The translations under genes and the position numbers were made by a program. From the NCBI RefSeq assembly GCF_025736935.1, contig NZ_CP107048.1, positions 806,001 through 870,000 of the forward strand: a stretch of DNA of 64,000 nucleotides, in the 5' to 3' direction. Of this stretch, positions 8,901 to 19,700 are shown in pieces (position 1 is the first letter of the stretch; each line of letters opens with the position of its first letter). The notes beneath the pieces are model-generated. The model was not told the origin of the DNA, did not search any database, and was given only the letters and a program-made list of their open reading frames with translations. Source of the DNA: Qipengyuania sp. SS22 (GTDB lineage: Bacteria; Pseudomonadota; Alphaproteobacteria; Sphingomonadales; Sphingomonadaceae).

Positions 8901-10919
8901 TTACTGATCGAGGAAAGAACGCATCTTGCGGCTGCGGCTCGGGTGCTTGAGCTTGCGCAGAGCCTTGGCCTCGATCTGACGGATACGTTCGCGCGTCACA
9001 CTGAACTGCTGGCCGACTTCTTCCAGCGTATGATCGGTGTTCATGCCGATGCCGAAACGCATGCGCAGCACGCGTTCTTCACGCGGGGTGAGGCTGGCCA
9101 GCACGCGGGTAACGGTTTCTTTGAGGTTGGCCTGGATCGCAGCATCCACGGGGATGATTGCGTTCTTGTCTTCGATGAAATCGCCGAGATGCGAATCCTC
9201 CTCGTCGCCGATCGGCGTTTCGAGGCTGATCGGTTCCTTGGCGATCTTCATCACCTTGCGCACCTTTTCGAGCGGCATCGAGAGTTTCTCGGCCATCTCT
9301 TCGGGCGTCGGTTCGCGGCCCTGATCGTGCAGGAACTGGCGGCTGCAGCGCACCAGCTTGTTGATTGTCTCGATCATGTGGACCGGGATGCGGATCGTAC
9401 GCGCCTGGTCGGCGATCGAACGGGTAATCGCCTGCCGGATCCACCAGGTGGCATAGGTGCTGAACTTGTAGCCCCGGCGGTATTCGAATTTGTCGACCGC
9501 CTTCATCAGACCGATGTTGCCTTCCTGGATGAGGTCGAGGAATTGCAGGCCGCGGTTGGTGTATTTTTTGGCGATCGAGATCACCAGGCGCAGGTTCGCC
9601 TCGACCATTTCCTTCTTGGCGATACGCGCTTCGCGTTCGCCCTTCTGGACCATGTTCACGATCCGGCGGAATTCCTCCAGCGCCATGCCGGTCTGGCTGG
9701 CGATGTCCGAAATCTCGGCGCGGATACGTTCGACTGCATCGCCTTCCTTTTCGGCGAAGGCAGCCCACTTCTTGTCCTTCTTGGCACGTTCCTTGAGCCA
9801 GCTATCGTCGAGCTCGTTGCCGATATAGGCATCGAGGAAGTCGAGCCGCTTGACCTTGTGACGCTCGGCGAGGCGCAGCATCTGGCCGCCCAGCGCGGTC
9901 AGACGGCGGTTGAAGGCGTAGAGGTTGTCGACCAGGAATTCGATCTTGGTCGCGTGGAACTGGACGCTTTCGACTTCGGCGGTGAGCTGCTCGGACAGCG
10001 CTTCGTATTTCTTTTCCTTGGCGCGGGTGAAGACCTCGCCCTTGGCCATCAGGTCGACGCGCTCCTTCTGGAGCTTTTCGAACTTGCCGAACAAATCGGC
10101 GATGCGCGCGAAACGTTCGATGGCATCCGGCTTGAGCGCGGCTTCCATCTGAGCAAGGGACATGGTGTTGTCCTCTTCCTCTTCGTCGTCGCTCTTGGAC
10201 GAACCTTCCTCGCCCTCTTCGCCTTCCTCTTCGGAATCCTCGTCCTCATCGTCGTCGCGAATCGTCGGGCCGGCGGTTTCCTCGGAAATCTCGCCGTCGT
10301 CGTCTTCGTCCTCGCCCGCTTCCATCTTCTCGGGCGGGGGTTCCTTCGACAGCATGGCATCGAGATCGAGGATCTCGCGCAGCTGCATTTCCTCGGCGTT
10401 GAGCGCTTCGGACCACTGGATGATGGCGTGGAAGGTGATCGGGCTCTGGCACAGGCCCATGATCATCATGTCGCGGCCGGCTTCGATGCGCTTGGCGATC
10501 GCGATTTCGCCTTCGCGGCTGAGCAGTTCGACCGCGCCCATTTCGCGCAGGTACATGCGGACCGGGTCATCGGTCCGTTCGCCGGTGGCGAGCTTGCGCG
10601 TGGCAGCAGGCTTGTTGGCCGCCGCCTTGGTGTCCTTCTTGGCACCCGCCGCGATTTCCTCGACTTCGGAATCTTCCTCGGCCGCGGCTTCGGCTTCCTC
10701 GTCGCTTTCGACGATCTGCACACCCATGTCGGACAGGGCGGACTGGATATCCTCGATCTGGTCCGAACTCATCTCGCCCTGCGGCAGCGCATCGTTGAGC
10801 TCGTCATAAGTGACGTAACCCTTGCGCTTCGCCTTGGCGATCAGCTTCTTGATCGAGGCTTCGTTGAGGTCGATCAGGGGAGCGTCGCCATCGTCCGTGG
10901 TCTTCGACTTGGTGGCCAT
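8901..10919 (-). CDS. rpoD: RNA polymerase primary sigma factor RpoD (sigma-70)
   Basis: A 672-residue housekeeping sigma factor. The N-terminal region 1.1 contains a lysine/alanine linker, then a very acidic insert (runs of E/D around residues 190-245). Region 2 is typical ([22 protein letters not shown]), as are region 3 and region 4 with the [25 protein letters not shown]. It directs transcription from -35/-10 promoters. It lies 52 bp downstream of dnaG, preserving the dnaG-rpoD part of the macromolecular synthesis operon. rpsU, the usual first gene of that operon, is not adjacent here. Confidence 0.98.
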   Translation of the reverse strand: MATKSKTTDDGDAPLIDLNEASIKKLIAKAKRKGYVTYDELNDALPQGEMSSDQIEDIQSALSDMGVQIVESDEEAEAAAEEDSEVEEIAAGAKKDTKAAANKPAATRKLATGERTDDPVRMYLREMGAVELLSREGEIAIAKRIEAGRDMMIMGLCQSPITFHAIIQWSEALNAEEMQLREILDLDAMLSKEPPPEKMEAGEDEDDDGEISEETAGPTIRDDDEDEDSEEEGEEGEEGSSKSDDEEEEDNTMSLAQMEAALKPDAIERFARIADLFGKFEKLQKERVDLMAKGEVFTRAKEKKYEALSEQLTAEVESVQFHATKIEFLVDNLYAFNRRLTALGGQMLRLAERHKVKRLDFLDAYIGNELDDSWLKERAKKDKKWAAFAEKEGDAVERIRAEISDIASQTGMALEEFRRIVNMVQKGEREARIAKKEMVEANLRLVISIAKKYTNRGLQFLDLIQEGNIGLMKAVDKFEYRRGYKFSTYATWWIRQAITRSIADQARTIRIPVHMIETINKLVRCSRQFLHDQGREPTPEEMAEKLSMPLEKVRKVMKIAKEPISLETPIGDEEDSHLGDFIEDKNAIIPVDAAIQANLKETVTRVLASLTPREERVLRMRFGIGMNTDHTLEEVGQQFSVTRERIRQIEAKALRKLKHPSRSRKMRSFLDQ

Positions 10920-10971
10920 AAAGATTTCTAATCCAGTCTAAAACTTCCGGCGGGCCGCGTTCCCGCCAAGA

Positions 10972-12828
10972 TCATGTGTCCGATTCGCCGTCTGCTGCAG
11001 CTTTCCTACGTCCAAAACGCTTCAAACGCTCGTTCAGGGCCAGCAATCGCTCGCGCAATCGGCCCTGATCGGCGATGGAGCCTTCCGGATCGCGTTCAAA
11101 GCGCGCTGTAGCCTCCGCCAGGGCGGATTCCAGCGCTGGTCTTTCGACCAGGAGCGACACGGCCTCGGCCAGATCCTCGCGCGCATCACCCGGGTCGATG
11201 CCTTCATCGAGGAAGGCGAATAAGGTTTTTGCCGGTGGGGCGGGAAGGCCTCGTTCGAGCGATATGGTCGATTGCGTGGACAAATCAAGCGTCTCGGCAG
11301 CTTCAAGCAGCGAATCGAGCGCGGGACCGACATTTTGGTCACGTCGCGCAAGGTCCGAAAGCGCGTCCTCGTGGCGCAGGATCTGGTCGGGAAACTTGAC
11401 CAGTCCCGCGATGACCGCGCGGGTCAGGGAATCGCGCGCGCCGCCCGCCATTGCCCGGGTCAGGCTGTCGCGGGCCTCGGGCGAGAGGCTGGGCGCGGGC
11501 GGCTTGAAGCCGCCCTTCTGCCATTCGCTACGCGGACGAAATTCGCGCGGCGGGCGCGGCGGGAAGGCATAGGCGGAGAACCGCTCGAGCAGCTCGCGTT
11601 TGTACAGTGCACGGATGTCGGGGTGCTGGATGCTGTCGACGTGATCGAGCAGCCGCGCCTTGAGCCCGGCCTTGTCCTCGGGGGAATTGAGCGGGGAAGC
11701 GGCCTTCTCGAAGTCCCACAGAGTATCCAGCAGGCTGGCGGGTTGGGCGAGCAATTGCTCGATCGCGCCCACACCCTGGTCGCGGATGACATCGTCCGGG
11801 TCCATCCCGGTGGGCAGACGCACGATTACCAGCGAATGCGCGGGGCGCAGCATGGGCAGGGCGCGCGAAATGGCGCGCATCGCCGCGCGCTGCCCCGCCT
11901 TGTCGCCATCGAAGCACAGGATCGGCCGTTCGACCTGGCGCCACAGCAGCTCGATCTGGTTTTCGGTCAGCGCGGTCCCCAGCGGGGCGACCGCCTCGCG
12001 AATGCCCGCATTGGCAAGCGCAATGGCGTCCATATAGCCTTCGACCACGATCATCCGCCCGCTCTGCCGCGCAGCGGGGGCGGCGCGGTGGAGATTGTAA
12101 AGCGTGCGGCCCTTGTCGAACAGCGGCGTATCGGGGCTGTTGAGATATTTGGGCGCGTTGGGATTGGCCTCGCTGTCGAGGATCCGGCCACCGAAGGCGA
12201 TCACCCGCCCGCGCGTATCGTGGATCGGCAGCATCAACCGGCTGCGGAAGCGGTCGTAGGGCTCCTTGTCCTCGACCATGATCCGCATGCCCGCTTCGAT
12301 CAGCATGGGCTCCTCGAACCGGCCGAGCGCGCGCTTGAGCGCCTGCCGGTCCTCGGGGGCATAGCCGAAACCGAATTCGCGCACCGTCGCTTCTGAGAAC
12401 CCGCGCCGTCCCAGATAGCTGCGCGCCTGCACCCCGTCCGCGCCGCGCAGATTGCTTTCGAACCAGTCTTGCGCGGCAGCGGTCACATCGTGGAGGCTGG
12501 CGCGCTGTTCGGCACGGCGGGCAGCCTGCGGATCGGGGACGGGGACCTCCATCCCGGCTTCCGCGGCCAGTTCCTTCACCGCATCCATGAACGGCAGGCC
12601 GCGCTGGTCGGTGAGCCAGCGGATCGCGTCGCCATGCGCTTCGCAGCCGAAGCAATGGTAGAAGCCCTTCTCGTCATTGACGTAGAAGCTCGGCGTCTTC
12701 TCGTTATGGAACGGGCAGCAGGCCTTGAATTCGCGTCCCGCCTTGGTCAGCCGCAGGGTACGACCGACCACCGCGGACAGCGAGGTCCGCATGCGCAATT
12801 CGTCTAACCATTGGGGTGACAGGGCCAT
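10972..12828 (-). CDS. dnaG: DNA primase
   Basis: A 618-residue primase that makes RNA primers for replication forks. The CHC2 zinc finger is CCPFHNEKTPSFYVNDEKG..YHCFGC (residues about 37-62). The catalytic core and TOPRIM motifs are IVVEGYMDAIAL and LCFDGDKAG, and a helical C-terminal domain would contact DnaB. It starts MALSPQWLDELR. It is followed by rpoD on the same strand. Confidence 0.97.
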   Translation of the reverse strand: MALSPQWLDELRMRTSLSAVVGRTLRLTKAGREFKACCPFHNEKTPSFYVNDEKGFYHCFGCEAHGDAIRWLTDQRGLPFMDAVKELAAEAGMEVPVPDPQAARRAEQRASLHDVTAAAQDWFESNLRGADGVQARSYLGRRGFSEATVREFGFGYAPEDRQALKRALGRFEEPMLIEAGMRIMVEDKEPYDRFRSRLMLPIHDTRGRVIAFGGRILDSEANPNAPKYLNSPDTPLFDKGRTLYNLHRAAPAARQSGRMIVVEGYMDAIALANAGIREAVAPLGTALTENQIELLWRQVERPILCFDGDKAGQRAAMRAISRALPMLRPAHSLVIVRLPTGMDPDDVIRDQGVGAIEQLLAQPASLLDTLWDFEKAASPLNSPEDKAGLKARLLDHVDSIQHPDIRALYKRELLERFSAYAFPPRPPREFRPRSEWQKGGFKPPAPSLSPEARDSLTRAMAGGARDSLTRAVIAGLVKFPDQILRHEDALSDLARRDQNVGPALDSLLEAAETLDLSTQSTISLERGLPAPPAKTLFAFLDEGIDPGDAREDLAEAVSLLVERPALESALAEATARFERDPEGSIADQGRLRERLLALNERLKRFGRRKAAADGESDT

Positions 12829-12864
12829 AAGGTCGCAGACCTTATCGCCGGTATGCGGCCACCG

Positions 12865-13566
12865 CTAGCGCGCGGCGGAACCCTCCACAGGCTTATTCTC
12901 CGGCGGAAACGGGCCGGTGGTCGCAACCTGCTGGCCGTCGAGTTCGAACTGATAGGCTTCTGCGGGACCCTGCGGCGCGGTGGTTGATTGCCACCACAGC
13001 GTTACCGTACCGCCCGGCTGCCAGCCCGAGCCGCGCACCACGCGCCAGATCAGGCTGCCATTGTCATTGGTGATCGATATCGCATCGGGATCGCCCAGCG
13101 CGGCTTCGGCCTCTGCGGTCGAATAGCCGACGGCCTGGTTGAACCCGGTTGCAGCGCGAAGGGTGCGGAACAGCGTGGGCGGGGTTTCGCGCAGGTCGGA
13201 AGCGTCGGCGACCGGATCTTCGGCCGCAACTTCGGCGTCCACCAACGTGATCGCATGGACGTAAGTGTACACGGTGCCCGCAGGCATTTCGCCGGGTTCG
13301 CACACAGGCGTCCCCGCGGGGCAGGCGACATAGCTGACCAGCGTGCCGATCTGGCGATTGCCAGCGCTGAGCACGGTTTCGACCTCGGGTCCCTGCGGCC
13401 CGACGATCTTTGCGCCGAGCGTCGACAGATCGAGATCCGCCCCGACCAGCGTGCGCGGGGCGGCGATGGTCGGTGTGGGGGAGGGCGCGGGGGCGGGCTC
13501 GCTGTTCCCGCAGCCGGCCAAGGCCAAACACCCGATAGTGGCCGCGAGCGTCGTGGTGCGGATCAT
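12865..13566 (-). CDS. Lipoprotein, paralogue of the adjacent gene at 13571-14314
   Basis: A 233-residue protein beginning MIRTTTLAATIGCLALAGCG, a lipoprotein signal with lipobox LAGC. The mature part has a Pro/Thr-rich linker, then DLSTLGAKIVGPQGPEVETVLS, a YVACPAGTPVCEPGEMPAGTVYTYVHAI segment and TVTLWWQSTTAPQGPAEAYQ. The same blocks occur in the next gene in the same order, so the pair arose by tandem duplication. The four cysteines of the CP..C segment may pair. The start at 13566 leaves a 4 nt gap to the upstream gene. I do not recognise the family; the protein is probably envelope-anchored. Confidence 0.75.
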   Translation of the reverse strand: MIRTTTLAATIGCLALAGCGNSEPAPAPSPTPTIAAPRTLVGADLDLSTLGAKIVGPQGPEVETVLSAGNRQIGTLVSYVACPAGTPVCEPGEMPAGTVYTYVHAITLVDAEVAAEDPVADASDLRETPPTLFRTLRAATGFNQAVGYSTAEAEAALGDPDAISITNDNGSLIWRVVRGSGWQPGGTVTLWWQSTTAPQGPAEAYQFELDGQQVATTGPFPPENKPVEGSAAR

Positions 13567-13570
13567 GCGA

Positions 13571-14314
13571 TTACCCTTCCGCGCCCGATACGGCGGGTGC
13601 GTTGCAGGCGTTGGGCGCATCAGGAGCATCTGCGGGATAGGGACCGCTGCCCGTTGCCTGCGCATAATTGGCGTCGATCGCATAGGCGGCCGCCGGACCT
13701 GCGGGCGCCACGGTCGATTGCCACCAGAAGGTCAGCGGTTCGGCCTGTTCCCACTGGTCGCCGCCATCACCGGCGCTGACGGTCCACACCAGCGCGCCAT
13801 CGTCGCAGGTGATGACGACATCGGCCTTCGCCCCGATCGCGGCCATCGCCTCGTCCTTCGAATAGCCTGCCGCGCCGGTGAACCCGGTCGCCGGGCGGGT
13901 CATGCGAAACGCGGTCGCGCGTTCGACATCGGACGAATCATTGCCTTCGCCGCTGCCGGTCCCGGCCTCATTGTCCTCGCCCGGATAGACGACATGGACG
14001 TAGGTATAGATCGTGCCTTCGGGCGCGGTCGCGGGATCGCATTCGGTCATGCCCGCAGGACAGGCGACGAAGCTGCGCAGGTCGGCGAAATTGCCTTCGG
14101 CGTTCGACAGCGCGCTGGTCACTTCGGGGCCCTGCGGCCCGACGATCTTCGCGCCAAGATCGAGATCGAGGAATTCGCCCGCCTCGATATTGCGCGCGAG
14201 CGCCGCGGCCGCGCCATCGCTCTCCGCGGTTTCCAGATCGGTGGGCGGTTCGTCGGCGGAGCCGCAGGCGGCGAGCGCCAGCGAAAGGGGGAGGGCGAAT
14301 ACGATCTTGTTCAT
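13571..14314 (-). CDS. Lipoprotein, paralogue of 12865-13566
   Basis: A 247-residue lipoprotein (MNKIVFALPLSLALAACGS; lipobox LAAC). It shares with its neighbour the blocks LGAKIVGPQGPEV, VACPAG..C.P...P.GTIYTYVH, TGF..A.GYS..EA.AA.G, and TFWWQSTVAPAGPAAAY. A Gly/Ser/Asp-rich insert (residues about 121-137) is absent from the neighbour. It ends NACNAPAVSGAEG. The start overlaps the yqeY stop (ATGA), so it is translated from the yqeY transcript. Function unknown. Confidence 0.75.
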   Translation of the reverse strand: MNKIVFALPLSLALAACGSADEPPTDLETAESDGAAAALARNIEAGEFLDLDLGAKIVGPQGPEVTSALSNAEGNFADLRSFVACPAGMTECDPATAPEGTIYTYVHVVYPGEDNEAGTGSGEGNDSSDVERATAFRMTRPATGFTGAAGYSKDEAMAAIGAKADVVITCDDGALVWTVSAGDGGDQWEQAEPLTFWWQSTVAPAGPAAAYAIDANYAQATGSGPYPADAPDAPNACNAPAVSGAEG

Positions 14315-14763
14315 GATAGGGCTTCTTTCACCAGTCCACTGGCCTTGCTCATATCCAGAGTAGCGCCGTGGCGGCCTTTGAGTTCCCCCATCACGCGGCC
14401 CATGTCCTTCATGCCATCGGCACCAAGGTCGGTCTTGATCTGCGCGATCGCGGCGCGGGTTTCGTCCTCGCTCATCTGCTGCGGCAGGAATTCCTCGATC
14501 ACCGCCAGTTCGGCCTTTTCCTTGTCGGCGAGTTCCTGGCGGCCGCCGTCTTCGTACATCTCGATCGATTCTCGGCGCTGCTTGGCCATCTTGAGCAGCA
14601 CGTCGGTGATCATTGCGTCATCGTCGGGCTTGGTGTCCGCCATGCGCAATTCGATGTCGCGGTCCTTGATCTTCGCGCCGATCAGGCGGAGCGCGGCGGT
14701 GCGGTCCTTGTCCTTGGCCTTCATCGAGGTAACGGTTTCGGACTGGATTTTCTCGCGGAGCAT
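14311..14763 (-). CDS. GatB/YqeY domain protein
   Basis: A 150-residue YqeY-like protein beginning MLREKIQSETVTSMKAKDKDRTAALRLIGAKIKDRDIE. It has the typical EMYEDGGRQELADKEKAELAVIEEFLPQQMSEDE segment and ends VKEALS. The domain is homologous to the C-terminal tRNA-binding part of GatB; YqeY itself is of uncertain function, possibly tRNA-linked. The ATG at 14763 is chosen because AAGGAGG lies 4 nt upstream. It is divergent from carA. Confidence 0.9.
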   Translation of the reverse strand: MLREKIQSETVTSMKAKDKDRTAALRLIGAKIKDRDIELRMADTKPDDDAMITDVLLKMAKQRRESIEMYEDGGRQELADKEKAELAVIEEFLPQQMSEDETRAAIAQIKTDLGADGMKDMGRVMGELKGRHGATLDMSKASGLVKEALS

Positions 14764-14912
14764 GACGCCTCCTTGCACTAAGCTGTGGATGGTTCATACG
14801 ACCTGTAGAACAAGCTGCCACAAAGCCAAGCGTTGCGCTTGACGGAAAGGCTGTGCGTCTCTAGCCGCTGAGGCTTAGCAACATCGCTGGAAAACTTTTA
14901 CCCGGAGCGCCC

Positions 14913-16091
14913 ATGGCCCTGTCCGCATCTTCGCACGCGCAACCCTCAGGCGCGACGGGAGTCCTCGTGCTGGGCGACGGTACCGTCATCTGGGGCAAGG
15001 GCTTCGGTGCCACCGGCAACGCGGTGGGTGAAGTCTGCTTCAATACGGCGATGACCGGCTATCAGGAAGTGATGACCGATCCGTCCTACGACAGCCAGAT
15101 CGTTACCTTCACCTTCCCGCATATCGGCAATGTCGGCGCGAACGAGGAAGACCACGAAAGCCGCGGCCTCGGCGCGGTGGGCTGCGTGGTGCGGCAGGAA
15201 GTGACCCCGCATTCGAACTTCCGCGCGCGAGATCAATTTATCGAATGGATGAAGGATCACGGCAAGATCGGCCTGTCGGGCGTCGACACGCGCGCGCTGA
15301 CCCGCCGGATCCGCATGGCCGGCGCGCCCAATGCGGTGATCGCGCACAGCCCGCGCGGCGAATTCGACCTTCCGGCACTGAAGGCGCAGGCCGCCGAATG
15401 GAGCGGGCTCGAAGGTCTCGACCTCGTCCCCGGCGTCACCCGCGACGGCAATGAAGACTGGACCGGCGGCCACTGGCAGCTCGGCTTCGGCTATGGCGAA
15501 GCCAAGGCCACCAAGCCGCATGTCGTCGCGATCGATTACGGCGCGAAGGACAATATCTTCCGCAATTTGGTGCAGGCAGGGGCGAAGGTCACCGTGGTGC
15601 CGGCGCGCGTCACGCTCGACGAAGTGCTCGCGCTGCAGCCCGACGGGGTGTTCCTCTCGAACGGTCCGGGCGACCCGGCGGCGACGGGCGAATATGCCGT
15701 GCCGGTGATCGAGGGGCTGCTCGAACGCGACATCCCGCTGTTCGGTATCTGCCTCGGCCACCAGATGCTCGGCCTCGCTGCGGGCGCGAAGACTGCCAAG
15801 ATGTTCCAGGGCCACCGCGGCGCCAACCACCCCGTCCAGCGTGTGGGCGAGGGCTGGGGCGACAGCACCGGGCTGGTCGAGATCACCAGCATGAACCACG
15901 GCTTCGCGGTCGATGGCGAGACCCTGCCCGAGGGCGTGGAGCAGACCCACGTGTCGCTGTTCGACGGCACCAATTGCGGGATCGCGATCTCAGGCAAAAG
16001 GGCGTTCGGCGTGCAATACCACCCCGAGGCGAGCCCCGGCCCGCAGGACAGCTTCTACCTGTTCGAGAAATTCGTGGGGATGCTGGGGTGA
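14913..16091 (+). CDS. carA: Carbamoyl-phosphate synthase small subunit
   Basis: A 392-residue glutamine amidotransferase subunit supplying ammonia to CarB for carbamoyl phosphate (arginine and pyrimidine synthesis). The N-terminal domain has the motifs VLVLGDGTVIWGKGFGA and FNTAMTGYQEVMTDPSY. The class I amidotransferase domain has the catalytic cysteine in LFGICLGHQMLGLA and the His/Glu in VQYHPEASPGP. The stop codon overlaps a GTG start of an unrelated gene instead of leading to carB. Confidence 0.98.
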   Translation: MALSASSHAQPSGATGVLVLGDGTVIWGKGFGATGNAVGEVCFNTAMTGYQEVMTDPSYDSQIVTFTFPHIGNVGANEEDHESRGLGAVGCVVRQEVTPHSNFRARDQFIEWMKDHGKIGLSGVDTRALTRRIRMAGAPNAVIAHSPRGEFDLPALKAQAAEWSGLEGLDLVPGVTRDGNEDWTGGHWQLGFGYGEAKATKPHVVAIDYGAKDNIFRNLVQAGAKVTVVPARVTLDEVLALQPDGVFLSNGPGDPAATGEYAVPVIEGLLERDIPLFGICLGHQMLGLAAGAKTAKMFQGHRGANHPVQRVGEGWGDSTGLVEITSMNHGFAVDGETLPEGVEQTHVSLFDGTNCGIAISGKRAFGVQYHPEASPGPQDSFYLFEKFVGMLG

Positions 16092-16732
16092 GCGAGTTCG
16101 ATCGAGGCGATTACCGACGCGCTTTGCTTGGTGAACTCGCCTATCTGCCTGACGATGACGAATTGCACGAATGGCGTGGCTTAAATGATGTTCTCGTTGG
16201 CGTGAATCGTTGGCGCGAAACGCCCGCTGAAGAAATTGATGGACCTGCCGAGATTGAAGTGGCGGTCGAAATTCTCGATGACGCTTATAAGGCTGGTCTG
16301 ATTGAATTCAGGGGTTCCAACTCTGCACGTAACGCCGAGATGATGATCACGCACCAAGGAATCTTGGAAACCAATTTTTCTGCCTACATTGATCCGGATG
16401 ATGACGGTCATGTGGACCACCAATCAGAACTCGACGATCTGCAGAAGAAAATCGATAGCACTAGTTGGACTGGCTTGGCTGTTGCGGCTTCCCCCGCGAA
16501 AATAGCCATAATCCGAGAGAAATCGGAGGCGCTCTACCAAGCGATCATGCAATCGGACGCCGATTTGGAAACCCGCACAAACGCATGCAAGCGAGTGCAG
16601 GCTGTTATCCTCCTCCTAGAAGCGCCGAATTCACCTTGGCCAGAGATCGTATCGCTACTGAACCATCCGTCAGTTACCGCATTTCTAGCGACTATGAATC
16701 TCCTCCAATTTATACTCGGAATGGCGAACTAA
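16088..16732 (+). CDS. Unknown protein inserted between carA and carB
   Basis: A 214-residue protein, start GTG at 16088 (GTGA overlap with the carA stop), stop TAA sharing its last base with the carB ATG (TAATG). The sequence begins [21 protein letters not shown]. It is acidic in the first half ([20 protein letters not shown]) and helical in the second ([20 protein letters not shown]), ending in a hydrophobic segment [10 protein letters not shown]. The DNA is visibly richer in A/T than carA and carB and uses codons the neighbours avoid (AAA, TTG, AGA, TCA). No signal peptide or recognised domain. The composition suggests acquisition by transfer; the overlaps mean it is read with the carAB mRNA. 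Confidence 0.72.
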   Translation: MSEFDRGDYRRALLGELAYLPDDDELHEWRGLNDVLVGVNRWRETPAEEIDGPAEIEVAVEILDDAYKAGLIEFRGSNSARNAEMMITHQGILETNFSAYIDPDDDGHVDHQSELDDLQKKIDSTSWTGLAVAASPAKIAIIREKSEALYQAIMQSDADLETRTNACKRVQAVILLLEAPNSPWPEIVSLLNHPSVTAFLATMNLLQFILGMAN

Positions 16733-19700
16733 TGCCCAAACGTACTGACATCTCCTCGATCCTCGTCATCGGCGCTGGTCCGATCATCATCGGCCAGGCC
16801 TGCGAGTTCGATTATTCCGGCACGCAGGCGATCAAGGCGCTGAAGGAAGAGGGTTACCGGGTCATCCTGGTCAACTCCAACCCCGCCACGATCATGACCG
16901 ATCCGGAAATGGCCGACGCGACCTATGTCGAACCGATCACGCCCGAGATCGTCGCCAAGATCATTGCCAAGGAACGCCCCGACGCGGTGCTGCCGACGAT
17001 GGGCGGGCAGACCGCGCTCAACTGCGCGCTGGCTTTGTTCAACGACGGCACTTTCGAGAAATACGGCGTCCAGATGATCGGCGCCGATGCCGATGCGATT
17101 GACAAGGCCGAGAACCGCCAGCGCTTCCGCGAGGCGATGGACAAGATTGGGCTCGAAAGCGCGCGCAGCGGCGTCGCGAATACGGTGGACGAGGCGCTGG
17201 CAGTGCTCGAACGCACCGGCCTGCCGTCGATCATCCGCCCCAGCTTTACACTCGGCGGCACCGGCGGCGGGATCGCCTATAACAAGCCCGAGTTCGAGCG
17301 GATCGTCCGCGAAGGCCTCGAAGCCTCGCCCACCACCGAAGTCCTGATCGAGGAATCGCTCCTCGGGTGGAAGGAATTCGAGATGGAGGTGGTGCGCGAC
17401 CGCAAGGACAATTGCATCATCATCTGCTCGATCGAGAATGTCGATCCGATGGGCGTACATACCGGCGACAGCATCACTGTGGCGCCTGCGCTGACGCTGA
17501 CCGACAAGGAATACCAGATCATGCGCACCGCCAGCATCAACGTGCTGCGCGAGATCGGGGTGGAGACGGGCGGGTCGAACGTCCAGTTCGCGGTCAATCC
17601 CGACGACGGCCGCCTGATTGTGATCGAGATGAACCCGCGCGTGTCGCGCTCCTCCGCTTTGGCATCGAAGGCCACCGGTTTCCCGATCGCGCGCGTCGCC
17701 GCCAAGCTGGCAGTGGGCTACACGCTCGACGAGATCCAGAACGAGATCACCGGCGCGACGCCGGCCAGTTTCGAGCCGACCATCGACTATGTTGTGACCA
17801 AGATCCCGCGCTTCGCGTTCGAGAAGTTCAAGGGCGCCAAGAACGAGCTGTCGACCGCTATGAAATCGGTCGGCGAGGTCATGGCGATCGGCCGCTGTTT
17901 CGCCGAATCGATGCAGAAGGCGCTGCGCGGTCTCGAAACCGATCTCGACGGGTTCAACCGGGTGACCGAGCTGGAAGGCGTGTCGCGCGACAAGATCGTC
18001 GCCTCGCTCAGCCAGCGCACCCCCGAACGCATCCTCAAGATCGCGCAGGCCTTCCGCGAAGGGCTGAGTGTCGAGGATATCCAGCCGATCACCGGGTTCG
18101 ACCCGTGGTTCCTGCGCCAGATCGAAGCGATCATCTACGAAGAGAACATGATCGCGCATAACGGCCTTCCCAATACCGAGGTCGAAATGCGGCGCCTCAA
18201 GGCGATGGGTTTTTCGGACAAGCGGCTTGCCACGCTGGCGGTGCGTTCGGTCGGCGTCGCGGGCGGGCTGGGCGAAACGCAGGCCAAGCGGTCGGGCCTG
18301 CTGCACGATGCGCTGCGCGCGATGGCCGGCGCGACGAGCGAGCAGGAAGTGCGCAATCTGCGCCGCAAGCTCGGCGTCTATCCGGTGTACAAGCGGATCG
18401 ACAGCTGTGCCGCCGAATTCGAGGCGATCACGCCCTATATGTATTCGACCTACGAGGCGCCCAGCTTTGGCGAGGCCGAGGACGAGGCGGATCCCTCCGA
18501 CCGCAGGAAGATCGTCATCCTCGGCGGTGGGCCCAACCGTATCGGGCAGGGCATCGAGTTCGACTATTGCTGCGTTCACGCCTGTTTCGCGCTGGCCGAG
18601 GCCGGGTTCGAAACGATCATGGTCAATTGCAATCCCGAAACCGTCTCGACCGATTACGACACCTCCGACCGGCTCTATTTCGAACCGCTGACCGAGGAAG
18701 ACGTGCTCGAGATCATGCGCGTCGAAATGTCGAAGGGCGAAGTGGTCGGCGTCATCGTCCAGTTCGGCGGGCAGACCCCGCTCAAGCTGGCTGCCGCGCT
18801 CGAACGCGAAGGCATTCCGATCCTCGGCACCAGCCCCGATGCGATCGACCTGGCCGAAGACCGCGAACGGTTCGCCAAGCTGGTCAGCAAGCTCAAGCTG
18901 ATGCAGCCACTGAACGGCATCGCCAAGAGCCGCGACGAGGCTGCCGCAGTGGCGGCGCGGATCGGCTATCCGGTGCTGCTGCGCCCCAGCTACGTGCTCG
19001 GCGGGCGCGCGATGGAGATCGTCGACAGCGAAGCGCAGCTCGATGACTACATCGCTACGGCGGTCAATGTCAGCGGCGACAGCCCGGTGCTGGTCGACCA
19101 GTATCTGCGCGATGCGGTGGAATGCGATGTCGATGTCGTTTCCGATGGCACCGAAGTGCGGATTGCGGGCGTGATGCAGCATATCGAGGAGGCCGGCGTC
19201 CATTCGGGCGACAGTGCCTGCACGCTGCCGCCCTACAACTTGCCGCAGGACATCATCGCCGAGATGGAGCGCCAGGCAACCGAACTGGCCGTCGCGCTGG
19301 AAGTGCGCGGGCTGATGAACGTCCAGTTCGCAGTCAAGGAAGGCGAGGTCTATCTGATCGAGGTCAATCCGCGCGCCAGCCGCACGGTGCCCTTCGTCGC
19401 CAAGGCCATCGGCCGCCCCATCGCCAAGGTCGCCGCGCGCGTGATGGCGGGAGAGCCGCTCAGCGCGTTCGAACCTTTCGATCTCAACCCCAACCATATG
19501 GCGGTGAAGGAAGCGGTGTTCCCGTTTGCCCGGTTCCCCGGCGCAGATCCCGCGCTGTCGCCCGAAATGAAATCGACCGGCGAGGTGATGGGTATCGATC
19601 GCGGGTTCGCCGCGGCCTTTCTCAAGTCGCAGCTGGGTGTGGGGATGACCCCGCCGCAGGAAGGCACGCTGTTCGTTTCGGTCAAGGATACCGACAAGCC

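Noticed and set aside
8817..10931. 704-codon open frame on the plus strand opposite rpoD
   Set aside because: Antisense shadow; the apparent hydrophobic runs come from reverse reading of the acidic rpoD insert.
16690..16732. A duplicated carA tail before carB, by analogy with the mutL case
   Set aside because: FILGMAN-stop resembles FVGMLG-stop only loosely; the DNA does not align beyond chance.
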